Origin: JBFJWU01 sp041623475 [NCBI: bacterium]
Lineage (GTDB): Bacteria; J088
Length of the DNA: 6,182 nucleotides
Assembly: GCA_041623475.1 (NCBI GenBank)
Contig: JBFJWU010000211.1
Span: 1 to 6,182, forward strand
Direction of reading: 5' to 3'
Part shown: piece after piece, positions 1 to 6,182 of the stretch
Numbering within the stretch: position 1 is the stretch's first letter
Layout of the letters: the number at the start of each line of letters is the position of its first letter
The notes under the pieces: model-generated
Seen by the model: only the letters and a program-made list of their open reading frames with translations
Told to the model about the DNA's origin: nothing
Database searches by the model: none
Program-made: the position numbers and the translations under genes

Positions 1-864
1 GGGGGCGTTGACGAACGCAGCTTCCCCGGCCACGGTGGGGCGGGCCAGGTGAATACGGCAAACGGCGATGAAAGCCAGCCGCTGATTCCCGGGCTGCAGG
101 ACTCACCGTTTAACGGAGCGGGGGGACTGGCAGTTGTCTGGGCCGAAGAGAACTCCCGCGACGCACTGTTTGATGCCATGCTCCGTCGAGAAGTCTACGG
201 CACCAGCGGCCCCAGGATCGTTGTCCGCTTTTTCGGTGGCTGGGACTTGCCAGACAACCTTTGCAGCGATGCCAACGCCGTTAAAACGGCCTACAACCGC
301 GGGGTACCGATGGGTGGGGATCTGCCATCAAACGGAACCGGTGCACCAGTATTTTTCGTTTCTGCCGTGCAGGATCCGGGCACGGATGGACAGTCCGGCA
401 CCCCACTGGAGCGGATCCAGGTTATCAAGGGATGGGTGGCAACCGATGGCAGCAATCAAACCCGGGTCTACGACGTTACCGAAAAACCTGCGAATACTGC
501 GATCGTTGACCTGGCAACCTGCGAACAGTCCGGCGACGGACAAGCCTCTATCTGCACGACCTGGACCGACCCGGATTTTGATCCGGCTGTTCCCGCCTAC
601 TATTACGCCCGGGTCCTGGAAAACCCGTCTTGTCGGTGGACAACCTGGGCGTGCATTGACCGTGGTTACAACTGCGCGGACCCTCAGACCGAACTGGACC
701 AGGCCTGCTGTGATCCCATCATCGGGTTAAACCGGGGCATGTGTGAAACCGTCGATTGCAACGACAATCCAGTGGGAGACGAAGCCCGCTGCTGCGAACA
801 GCAGACGGAACCGGTTCACCAGGAACGTGCCTGGACTTCGCCCATCTGGTACACGCCAAACTGA
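1..864 (+). CDS. DUF3604 domain protein, C-terminal part (5' end outside window)
   Basis: The reading frame is open from base 1 to a TGA at 862-864, giving 287 visible codons. It is the C-terminal part of a longer protein. A GTG at 49 is in frame, but the 16 codons before it (containing ERSFPGHGGAG) read like family sequence, so GTG49 is not taken as the start. Recognisable DUF3604 features are the N-terminal GHGG stretch, the block SRDALFDAMLRREVYGTSG, a YYYARVLENPSCRW segment, and the terminal ERAWTSPIWY. From memory, DUF3604 proteins are usually several hundred residues long, exported, and assigned a PHP/histidinol-phosphatase-like fold; the biochemical role is not established. Twelve cysteines are visible, nine of them within the 55 residues at visible codons 211-265, including two CC pairs. 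This suggests disulfides and an extracytoplasmic location. It leads the block with the parvulin-like and HupE genes. Family assignment is fairly sure; function is unknown. Confidence 0.85.
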   Translation, partial: GGVDERSFPGHGGAGQVNTANGDESQPLIPGLQDSPFNGAGGLAVVWAEENSRDALFDAMLRREVYGTSGPRIVVRFFGGWDLPDNLCSDANAVKTAYNRGVPMGGDLPSNGTGAPVFFVSAVQDPGTDGQSGTPLERIQVIKGWVATDGSNQTRVYDVTEKPANTAIVDLATCEQSGDGQASICTTWTDPDFDPAVPAYYYARVLENPSCRWTTWACIDRGYNCADPQTELDQACCDPIIGLNRGMCETVDCNDNPVGDEARCCEQQTEPVHQERAWTSPIWYTPN

Positions 865-926
865 CTGGATCCAGGCCCAGGATCGGTTGGCCCGTTGCAG
901 ATGAATCGGCAGGCATCGGCCGGCGC
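865..926 (+). other. Short gap between DUF3604 gene and parvulin-like gene
   Basis: About 62 nt lie between the DUF3604 stop and the best start I can place for the next gene. The gap holds a 10-bp palindrome (CTGGATCCAG, 865-874) right after the stop. It also holds an ATG at 901 that opens only nine codons before a TGA at 928-930. The parvulin frame itself is open through the whole gap and back into the DUF3604 gene, but it offers no ATG or GTG here. No clear promoter or strong Shine-Dalgarno was seen, so readthrough transcription from the DUF3604 gene is the simplest expectation. Confidence 0.4.
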
Positions 927-1769
927 TTGATTGTATATACGATCGCCGGATTGGCGATCACCCTGCTCGCGGACGCTTTTCCACCCAAACGCCAACTGAC
1001 AGTACAAGTGCAACGGGGCGCATCGGCGCACCAACGGATCGAACTGGCCGACCGCGCAATCCTGCTGGACCAGGCGCTCAGTGCCGGCTGGGGCCGAACG
1101 GATCCCGCCGTGCTGGCGTATCTTGAACGATCACTGCGTGTCACGCATCCGGACCTGGACGGCTACACACTCCTGCGACTTGCGGAGGACCTGGGCCTGC
1201 ACTGGAATGACACGGTCGTTCGATCAATTCTTGTCGACCGTACCCAACGCCTTCTGGAAAATCGCGAACTGGACATGAATCCGACCGATTCAGTGTTGCA
1301 GCGCCACCTGGATGACCACGGGGCTCGATTTATCCGTCCGGAGACTGCAACATTTTCCGCTGCCTGGTTTCCGCTGGACTCGACAGGGCTTCGCCGGGCC
1401 CGCGAATTGATGGCCTATGCCGATAAAACCACCACGCCAGCCGACCTGCACCAGACAGGCAACCATTTGCCGGGCCTGCGACCGCGGCAGACGATGTCCC
1501 TGGACAAGATCGGTGACCGGTACGGAAAGACCGTCAGCAGTGCAATCGCCAGTTGCCCGGTATTGGAAACCTGCGGGCCCGTCGAAAGCGCGCTGGGCTG
1601 GTTCGTTGTCCGTGTCGAACTCCGGCTCCCGCCCCATGTCCCTCCGCTGGCGGACATTCGAAACGAAGTCCTTGGGGACTGGACCCGGATCCAGCGTCAG
1701 CGGAACCTGGAACGCGAACTGGAAGAACTGCGCCGGCGCTACCGCATCGTCTGGGAGCCCACGGGTTGA
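927..1769 (+). CDS. Membrane-anchored parvulin-like (PpiC-type) peptidyl-prolyl isomerase homologue
   Basis: From TTG927 the protein is 280 aa. Residues 2-18 (IVYTIAGLAITLLADAF) form one hydrophobic segment, a likely membrane anchor placing the rest in the periplasm. Residues 35-135 are a helical region, with DPAVLAYLERSL at 59-70, as in SurA/PpiD-type N-terminal regions. Residues 140-232 resemble a degenerate parvulin domain, with a clear GPVESALGWFVVRV at 217-230. A charged helical tail follows, RQRNLERELEELRRRYRIVWE at roughly 257-277 (RNLERELEELRRR being its core). Family members are proline isomerases or folding chaperones. The His expected in the GPV...GxH motif of active parvulins is Phe226, and the expected early FxH motif reads FSAAWF, so catalysis is doubtful. 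The start is uncertain: TTG927 is the only ordinary start between the previous stop and the membrane segment, with a weak upstream SD. An in-frame ATG at 756 would overlap the DUF3604 gene by 109 nt and seems unlikely. The C-terminus overlaps or abuts the HupE gene. Confidence 0.72.
   Translation: MIVYTIAGLAITLLADAFPPKRQLTVQVQRGASAHQRIELADRAILLDQALSAGWGRTDPAVLAYLERSLRVTHPDLDGYTLLRLAEDLGLHWNDTVVRSILVDRTQRLLENRELDMNPTDSVLQRHLDDHGARFIRPETATFSAAWFPLDSTGLRRARELMAYADKTTTPADLHQTGNHLPGLRPRQTMSLDKIGDRYGKTVSSAIASCPVLETCGPVESALGWFVVRVELRLPPHVPPLADIRNEVLGDWTRIQRQRNLERELEELRRRYRIVWEPTG
1753..1757 (+). promoter_or_regulatory. Shine-Dalgarno for the HupE gene, favouring TTG1766
   Basis: GGGAG lies 8 nt upstream of TTG1766, inside the end of the parvulin-like gene. 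The alternative start, ATG1775, has only GAGG (1768-1771) with a 3-nt spacer, which is too close. The spacing, plus the arginine that TTG1766 adds to the signal-peptide n-region, supports TTG1766, with TTGA as the 4-nt coupled stop/start. Confidence 0.5.
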
Positions 1770-2731
1770 GGTCAATGGCCGCCATACTGGTGACGCTGTG
1801 GCTCGCACCGCCCGCCCACGCCCATCCGCTGGCACCGCGACTACTGGAACTGTCGGAGTTGGAATCCGGGGTGGTCCAAATGACCTGGACCGTCCCCGCG
1901 CAGCAACAGGCGGGTGCGGCACTGCGACCACTGCCCCCAACCGGGTGTATCGCCCAACACCCCCTGCCCGACACCTCGACCGGCGATCAATCGGTACGTT
2001 ACATCTGGACGCTGGGCTGCGATCGCCTGGCAACAGATCTGGCGCCAGTCGTCACCGGCCTTCGCAAATCCGGTCTGATGGTCATTGCGAGGGTCACGGC
2101 TCGGGATGGCACCACCCGCGAACGCTTGCTGACCGGCGACAGCTCCGAGTGGACAGATGAACCAGTCGTTGAATCCGGCAATTTGTGGACCATTTTCCGG
2201 CAGGGAGCGGCCCACCTGCTGGGCGGCCTGGACCACGTGCTGATCATTATTGGCCTGACGTGGCTGCTGGGCCCAACCCGAAAGCTGCTGATTGCCATTC
2301 TTTCATTCACAATGGGGCACGCCATCAGCATGGCTGCCACAGCAACAGACGTGCTCCGAATACCCGAACTCACTGGCGAAGCAATGATTGCCCTGACAAT
2401 TATTGCCCTGGCCGTCGAAATCGGCCGGCAAGACAGGCACCGTTTTCAACAATATACGTGGAGCCTGCCGCTGATCATCGGTGCAATTCACGGCTTCGGT
2501 TTTGCCAGCGCCTTTTCGGGAATCGGACTGGTCGGAACAGACCTGGCGACGTCTTTATTGGCATTCAACCTGGGTCTGGAAGCTGCCCAATTAATGATTG
2601 CGGCCCCAACCGCAGCGCTGATGGTTATCCACGCCCGACGAAACCTGAAGGCCCCGCGAGCCCTCGCCACTGGACTGGAGATCCTGGCCGGAGGACTTGG
2701 GTTCTACTGGCTGGGCAAGGCAGTTTTCTGA
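1766..2731 (+). CDS. HupE/UreJ-family membrane protein (putative metal permease)
   Basis: Numbered from TTG1766, the protein is 321 aa (318 from ATG1775). Residues 1-19 form a signal peptide ending APPAHA, and the mature chain would begin HPLAP, the N-terminal histidine usual in this family. Residues 20-140 form an extracytoplasmic beta-rich-looking domain with two cysteines, C61 and C85. The HupE/UreJ core follows with about six membrane segments (roughly 156-169, 174-191, 205-219, 232-249, 260-284, 299-316). It carries the family motifs GAAHLLGGLDH (147-157), FTMGHAIS (181-188), IHGFGFASAF (241-250) and FNLGLEAAQL (267-276). Histidines and acidic residues in these segments are the probable metal ligands. 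Characterised relatives move nickel or cobalt for hydrogenase and urease. No urease or hydrogenase gene is in view, so the metal is unknown. The gene overlaps the parvulin-like gene by 4 nt and ends the plus-strand block. Family assignment is confident; start and substrate are less so. Confidence 0.88.
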   Translation: MRSMAAILVTLWLAPPAHAHPLAPRLLELSELESGVVQMTWTVPAQQQAGAALRPLPPTGCIAQHPLPDTSTGDQSVRYIWTLGCDRLATDLAPVVTGLRKSGLMVIARVTARDGTTRERLLTGDSSEWTDEPVVESGNLWTIFRQGAAHLLGGLDHVLIIIGLTWLLGPTRKLLIAILSFTMGHAISMAATATDVLRIPELTGEAMIALTIIALAVEIGRQDRHRFQQYTWSLPLIIGAIHGFGFASAFSGIGLVGTDLATSLLAFNLGLEAAQLMIAAPTAALMVIHARRNLKAPRALATGLEILAGGLGFYWLGKAVF

Positions 2732-2738
2732 AGAAAAC
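2723..2738. repeat. Perfect 6-bp inverted repeat spanning the HupE stop codon
   Basis: GTTTTC (2723-2728) and GAAAAC (2733-2738) are exact complements around a TGAA loop that contains the HupE stop. It lies at the point where the two gene blocks converge. The stem is AT-rich and short, with no following T-tract on either strand, so it is a weak candidate for transcript end or 3'-end protection rather than a standard terminator. Confidence 0.3.
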
Positions 2739-2783
2739 ACAGCGCCTGATTTCGAGGCCACACCTGCACGGGGCCGACTTCAG
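2732..2783. other. Convergent intergenic gap between HupE and lyase genes
   Basis: Fifty-two bases separate the two converging stop codons. Apart from the right arm of the small hairpin, I see only a weak GGCC/GGCC pairing (around 2756-2775) and no T-run. Both transcripts probably read some distance into each other or end through Rho. Confidence 0.5.
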
Positions 2784-4229
2784 CTACCCTTTGTAGCGAT
2801 TCCAGTCATTGTAAAACCCGGTCAGCAGTCGGTCTACCAGCTTCGGGGGCAACGCGTCAAGGACATCGTTGATCTCCGCCATTTTTTCTGGCAGTCCGCC
2901 ATCCCCACCAACTCCGACCATAGCCATCATGTTGGCGACGGCATCGTCATCCAGTTCGTCGACATTGATGGTCGCAGCCATAGCTTTTAGTTGTTCGACA
3001 ATCGGAGCGACCTCGCGGCCACGGACAATGTCGACACAGGCCCGCAGGTCGTCCAGCAGTGCTTCGATTTTGTCGGTGTTGAATGGCATCATTGTCAGGT
3101 GGAAACTTTTGGGAATGCCGTCGGCACCCGGCTGGGGCCCAATGTGCCAGCCACGGGTTTTCATTTCGTCGCACAGTTCGAACACGTTGATGGTGTCTGA
3201 CTTTACGGCCAGCAGGCAGATGTCAGGTTCTCCCATCACCTGCAGGTCGTCAATCTGGTTAATGCCCGCGATAAACCGGTCTGTAGCGTCTTTCAGGCGG
3301 CGGGCGTACTCCAGGTATCCATCCTGTCCCATATAGTTCATCACCGCCCAGGCACCCGCCATCGGGCCTGCCGACTTGGTGCTCTGGATGGTCGGATTAA
3401 TAATCGTATAGCCAGTCCAGCCGCTGTGGGCAAAGATCTGATGCTGCCGCAATTCAAGATCTTTATACAAAACAACAGAGGCGCCTTTGGCGGCAAACGC
3501 GTATTTGTGCAGGTCCATGGACATCGATGTGACACCGGGCACCGTGAAGTCGTAGTCCGGTACATTAACACCCATCTGACGGTACAGGGACAGGATAAAA
3601 CCGCCGATGCAACCGTCAACGTGCAGCAACAGGTCGTGCTTCAATGCCAGTTGACCCAGTTCCCGGATTGGATCGCAAGTGCCAAACGCATAGCATGTGG
3701 CAGATCCGACCAGCAATACAGTGTTATCGGTAATCGCCGCCTCGACCACCTTCGGATCGACCCGCAGGGTTTGTGGGTCAATCGGCACGGTAACCGCCTT
3801 GACGCCGAAATAATGTGCACCTTTGTGGAAACACGGATGCGCTGTAACGGGGAGAATCATTTCCGGCTCAGTTATCCCGGGTTTATTTGCTTTTGCCCAG
3901 TCTCGGGCAGTTTTGACCGCCAACAGGACGCTTTCCGTCCCTCCGCTTGTAAAGTTTCCAACAACATCCGGGCCGCCGCGAACGTGTGACGCCGCCATCG
4001 CGACCACTTCAGTTTCCAATTGCAACAGGCTGCCGAACACGCTGGGGTCCAGGGCGTTGTCCCACATGTAATATTGAAACGCTTCCTCGACTGTTTCGAC
4101 GACGTCCTCATCCGGATGGAAAACATAGCCAAAAATCTTGCCTTCTTTCCAATCGGGATCCTGCGAACGGTACTGCTTCAACGTCTCCATGATTTCGCTG
4201 CGGGACAGGCCTTTTTCGGGGATTTTCAC
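2784..4229 (-). CDS. PLP-dependent sphingosine-1-phosphate lyase-like enzyme
   Basis: The protein is 481 aa, a fold-type I PLP enzyme of the group II decarboxylase superfamily. Visible motifs are TSGGTES (94-100, PLP phosphate loop), AHPCFHKGAHYFG (130-142) with H131 as the likely PLP-stacking His, and HVDGCIGGF (203-211) with D205 for the pyridine nitrogen. DLHKYAFAAKG (239-249) carries K242 as the Schiff-base lysine. The block from 202 to about 310 matches my memory of human SGPL1 (HVDACLGGF; DTHKYGYAPKG; W-G-Y-x-x-PTI) better than glutamate or aromatic decarboxylases. K248, six residues after the Schiff-base lysine, is the position that contacts substrate phosphate in S1P lyases, so a phosphorylated amino-alcohol substrate is inferred. 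There is no N-terminal membrane segment, as in soluble bacterial lyases. The start is GTG with AGGAG 7 nt upstream, overlapping the acylase stop as GTGA. The stop is TAG. Generic annotation as an amino-acid decarboxylase or aspartate aminotransferase-fold protein remains possible. Confidence 0.88.
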   Translation of the reverse strand: MKIPEKGLSRSEIMETLKQYRSQDPDWKEGKIFGYVFHPDEDVVETVEEAFQYYMWDNALDPSVFGSLLQLETEVVAMAASHVRGGPDVVGNFTSGGTESVLLAVKTARDWAKANKPGITEPEMILPVTAHPCFHKGAHYFGVKAVTVPIDPQTLRVDPKVVEAAITDNTVLLVGSATCYAFGTCDPIRELGQLALKHDLLLHVDGCIGGFILSLYRQMGVNVPDYDFTVPGVTSMSMDLHKYAFAAKGASVVLYKDLELRQHQIFAHSGWTGYTIINPTIQSTKSAGPMAGAWAVMNYMGQDGYLEYARRLKDATDRFIAGINQIDDLQVMGEPDICLLAVKSDTINVFELCDEMKTRGWHIGPQPGADGIPKSFHLTMMPFNTDKIEALLDDLRACVDIVRGREVAPIVEQLKAMAATINVDELDDDAVANMMAMVGVGGDGGLPEKMAEINDVLDALPPKLVDRLLTGFYNDWNRYKG

Positions 4230-6182
4230 TGTTGGACTCCTGTTGGTTGCTGGGTGCCTTCTGACGTTGGCACGAATTTCATTTGGATGTCTGTTGGCTG
4301 CGGATCCGGTGTCAGGGACCTGGTCGTTCCATTACGCCAGTCCGTGAGCAGGTCGGCGTAGTGAGGTGACTTGGGCCACCCGCTCTGGCCGCCGGCCATC
4401 GAATACTGTGCGGCCCATGGATCTGCAAGGTCTACGGTCAGGCGGACAGGAGGACCGATTTGTGGATTCATTCGTTCCCGATCGCTGCGGACGAACTGAT
4501 TTTTGAACACGGTCGACGCACCGCCGGCACCAGGTACTGGAGCAGCGTTGACCAGATTCCCCAGGATCCCGTCGTTCGGCGCAAACATGTGGCGCAGTAC
4601 GAACGGTCGAACCGTACCCCAGGCCCATTCTTCCGGCGTCCCCCCCCACAGATCGCGCCCCGCCGGGATCGCTGCTGCAAGTGCCACGCGGACCGTATCC
4701 GCCTTGGATTCGAGTCCGGCGGTACGCAGGTCATCCCAGATCGGGTCATCCGAATCGCGCAGCCAGATAGAACTGGCCGCAGCTTCGAATTGCGACAACG
4801 TCTGCACATACTTCCAGACGGGATCATCGCGCCCATCGGGAAACTCGTCGGCGGCAGCTGCGTCAAGAACTGCGTGGGTTAACAGCACATATACGGTGGC
4901 CGCCGTGGATTCGGCGGACATCTCACCGTCCCAGTCACACAGGATTTGTTCCACAACGGCGACCTCGGGGGATTCAGGTTTCCACGACCCGCACAATCCG
5001 GTTTCCGGGTCGGCCCCGACCTGGGGCCAGATGCGGTTGTGGACATCCTGGTGCAGCGAATTGGACCACTTCAGATCAATGGTACCAACGTTGTCCTGTA
5101 TTGATTCGCCAATGCGTTGGAACCGGAACGGCGCGGACGGATCGTTGTTGTAGGCACTGGGAAAACGTTCAGGCGGAATAATCCTGTTATTTGCCGTTGC
5201 CAGCCAGCCCCGTTGGGGATTCAATGATGCCGGTAATTCCGATTTGTCGTACACGCCGTTCCAGTCGTAGCCATTCACCCAGCCAGGTATCGGAAATGTG
5301 CCCATCCAGCCATCACGGACCGGGATTCGGCAGGGACTGCCAAAGGCAATGTTCCCGTCTGTGTCGGCCGCAACCCAGGACGAACAACCCGTGTCCATTA
5401 ATTGCAGCGCTTCAACAAATTGCGGCACATCCTGGGCCAGATTCATTCCACGTGCCGCATTCAGATCCCGTCCGGTCGAGATATCAACCCGCCGAAGCGC
5501 AACAAGTGGCCCGTATTCCGCTACGAATGGATCCAGATCGTTCAGCAACGGACCGTCAACTGTAAATCGGACCGCTTGTTCGACGACCTCACCGCCGGCA
5601 ACCTCGAACGTCGCGCGTCTGATGTCATACGGCGTTGCGACCCCGTTCTTCCAGTAATGAGCTTCGCCAGCGGGCTTGACCACGACCAGGTCCTGTCGAT
5701 CAGCGTGGTTCGTCGTCGCGCCCCAGGCCACCCGCCCATTGTGGCCAAATACAATTCGGTGCAATCCGGGAAATGTGAAACCGGCGATTCGACCTGCCGG
5801 TGTGTACAGCTCAACGCCCCAAAGGATTGGTGGATTCATATGAGGCAGGTGCGGGTCCGTTCCCAGCAGGGGCGCTCCGGACCGCGTATGCTCACCGGAA
5901 ATGACCCAATTGTTGCTGGCACTGATACCGTCGACCAGCGTCTCGACCCAGGGCATCGCGATAACTTGTCGCGTCACCTGTCGACTGTCCAGCCGTCGGG
6001 CCTCATTGGATTCGCGATTTGGCGTGCCGGGACAGAGCCCCGGCAACGCTTCAGCCACCTCGGACACGACACCCGGGAACATGGGGTATTCCTGGTCTCG
6101 CTGATTCTCGGCGGGTAACGCCGCACCAGCGAACAAAATGTCTGTTGGCCAGACCCGCTGCATCCCGTCGATGCCGATGCGA
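4226..6182 (-). CDS. Penicillin-acylase-family Ntn hydrolase (N-terminus outside window)
   Basis: The frame is open to the right edge. An ATG at 6163 exists, but in-frame codons before it (RIGIDG) continue the protein and the alpha chain would be incomplete, so the true start and any signal peptide lie outside. Numbering from that ATG, 645 residues are visible. Family proteins are exported proenzymes that cut themselves into alpha and beta chains and hydrolyse N-acyl amides such as penicillins or acyl-homoserine lactones. The beta chain should begin at S83 in SASNNWVISG (codon 5917-5915), followed by GAPLLGTDPHL (96-106). Also present are FPGLHRIVFGHNGRVAWG (131-148) and ADTDGNIAFGSP (266-277). 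N325 in ATANNR (322-327) corresponds to beta-Asn241 of E. coli penicillin G acylase (beta residue 243 here). The nucleophile, oxyanion region and surrounding motifs look intact, so an active enzyme is expected. The substrate cannot be read from the sequence. It is the first visible gene of the minus block, coupled to the lyase-like gene. Confidence 0.9.
   Translation of the reverse strand, partial: RIGIDGMQRVWPTDILFAGAALPAENQRDQEYPMFPGVVSEVAEALPGLCPGTPNRESNEARRLDSRQVTRQVIAMPWVETLVDGISASNNWVISGEHTRSGAPLLGTDPHLPHMNPPILWGVELYTPAGRIAGFTFPGLHRIVFGHNGRVAWGATTNHADRQDLVVVKPAGEAHYWKNGVATPYDIRRATFEVAGGEVVEQAVRFTVDGPLLNDLDPFVAEYGPLVALRRVDISTGRDLNAARGMNLAQDVPQFVEALQLMDTGCSSWVAADTDGNIAFGSPCRIPVRDGWMGTFPIPGWVNGYDWNGVYDKSELPASLNPQRGWLATANNRIIPPERFPSAYNNDPSAPFRFQRIGESIQDNVGTIDLKWSNSLHQDVHNRIWPQVGADPETGLCGSWKPESPEVAVVEQILCDWDGEMSAESTAATVYVLLTHAVLDAAAADEFPDGRDDPVWKYVQTLSQFEAAASSIWLRDSDDPIWDDLRTAGLESKADTVRVALAAAIPAGRDLWGGTPEEWAWGTVRPFVLRHMFAPNDGILGNLVNAAPVPGAGGASTVFKNQFVRSDRERMNPQIGPPVRLTVDLADPWAAQYSMAGGQSGWPKSPHYADLLTDWRNGTTRSLTPDPQPTDIQMKFVPTSEGTQQPTGVQQ
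4237..4241 (-). promoter_or_regulatory. Shine-Dalgarno for the lyase-like gene
   Basis: On the minus strand AGGAG sits 7 nt before GTG4229, within the last codons of the acylase gene. It fixes the GTG as the start and, with the 4-nt GTGA overlap (4229-4226), indicates translational coupling of the two genes. Confidence 0.8.

Noticed and set aside
49-51. GTG as the start of the DUF3604 gene
   Set aside because: The frame is open to base 1 and the preceding codons read as family sequence (ERSFPGHGGAG); the visible part is only a C-terminal fragment.
865-874. Palindrome CTGGATCCAG after the DUF3604 stop as an operator
   Set aside because: A single 10-bp palindrome with no second copy or promoter elements nearby is within chance expectation.
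1417-2160. 247-codon plus-strand open frame overlapping the parvulin-like and HupE genes, and the 247-codon minus-strand frame at 1290-2033
   Set aside because: Both lie over well-supported genes. Their translations are low-complexity, rich in Arg, Pro, Ser and Gly, and show no recognisable domain; they are typical shadow frames of GC-rich coding DNA.
5402-6118. 238-codon plus-strand open frame antisense to the acylase (also 4503-5153)
   Set aside because: No family motifs, no convincing Shine-Dalgarno seen, and complete overlap with a gene whose motifs run through the same region.
6161-6163. ATG as the start of the acylase gene
   Set aside because: In-frame codons continue to the window edge, no signal peptide follows this ATG, and only about 82 residues would precede the nucleophile Ser, too few for a normal alpha chain.

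Overview
The window is densely coding DNA, GC-rich by eye (about 60%). It holds five protein genes in two convergent blocks. No RNA gene, mobile element, CRISPR array or long non-coding stretch was seen. The combination of a DUF3604 protein, a membrane-anchored parvulin-like protein, a HupE/UreJ transporter and a penicillin-acylase-family hydrolase, together with exported domains and TTG/GTG starts, suggests a Gram-negative bacterium. A marine-type gammaproteobacterium or related Pseudomonadota is the best guess. That assignment is inference; no phylogenetic marker is present.

Plus-strand block (1-2731): the C-terminal part of a DUF3604 protein, whose upstream end lies outside the window. It is followed by a short membrane-anchored parvulin-like (PpiC-type) protein and then by a HupE/UreJ-family membrane protein with a signal peptide. 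The second and third genes touch or overlap by 4 nt (TTGA), and only about 62 nt separate the first from the second, so the three look like one operon. A plausible reading is an envelope module: an exported cysteine-rich enzyme-like protein, a folding helper and a metal permease. The sequence shows the linkage but not the function.

Minus-strand block (6182-2784): a penicillin-acylase-family Ntn hydrolase, whose N-terminus lies beyond the right edge, followed by a PLP-dependent enzyme that closely resembles sphingosine-1-phosphate lyase. The two overlap by 4 nt (GTGA), and a strong Shine-Dalgarno for the lyase lies inside the acylase gene, so they should be translationally coupled. The acylase family hydrolyses N-acyl amides. 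The lyase family cleaves phosphorylated long-chain amino alcohols. The pair could therefore be a two-step route for an N-acylated amino-lipid or amide signal, which is the most interesting hypothesis here.

The blocks converge on a 52-nt gap (2732-2783). A small perfect hairpin spans the HupE stop codon, and there is no convincing intrinsic terminator. Both window edges cut genes.
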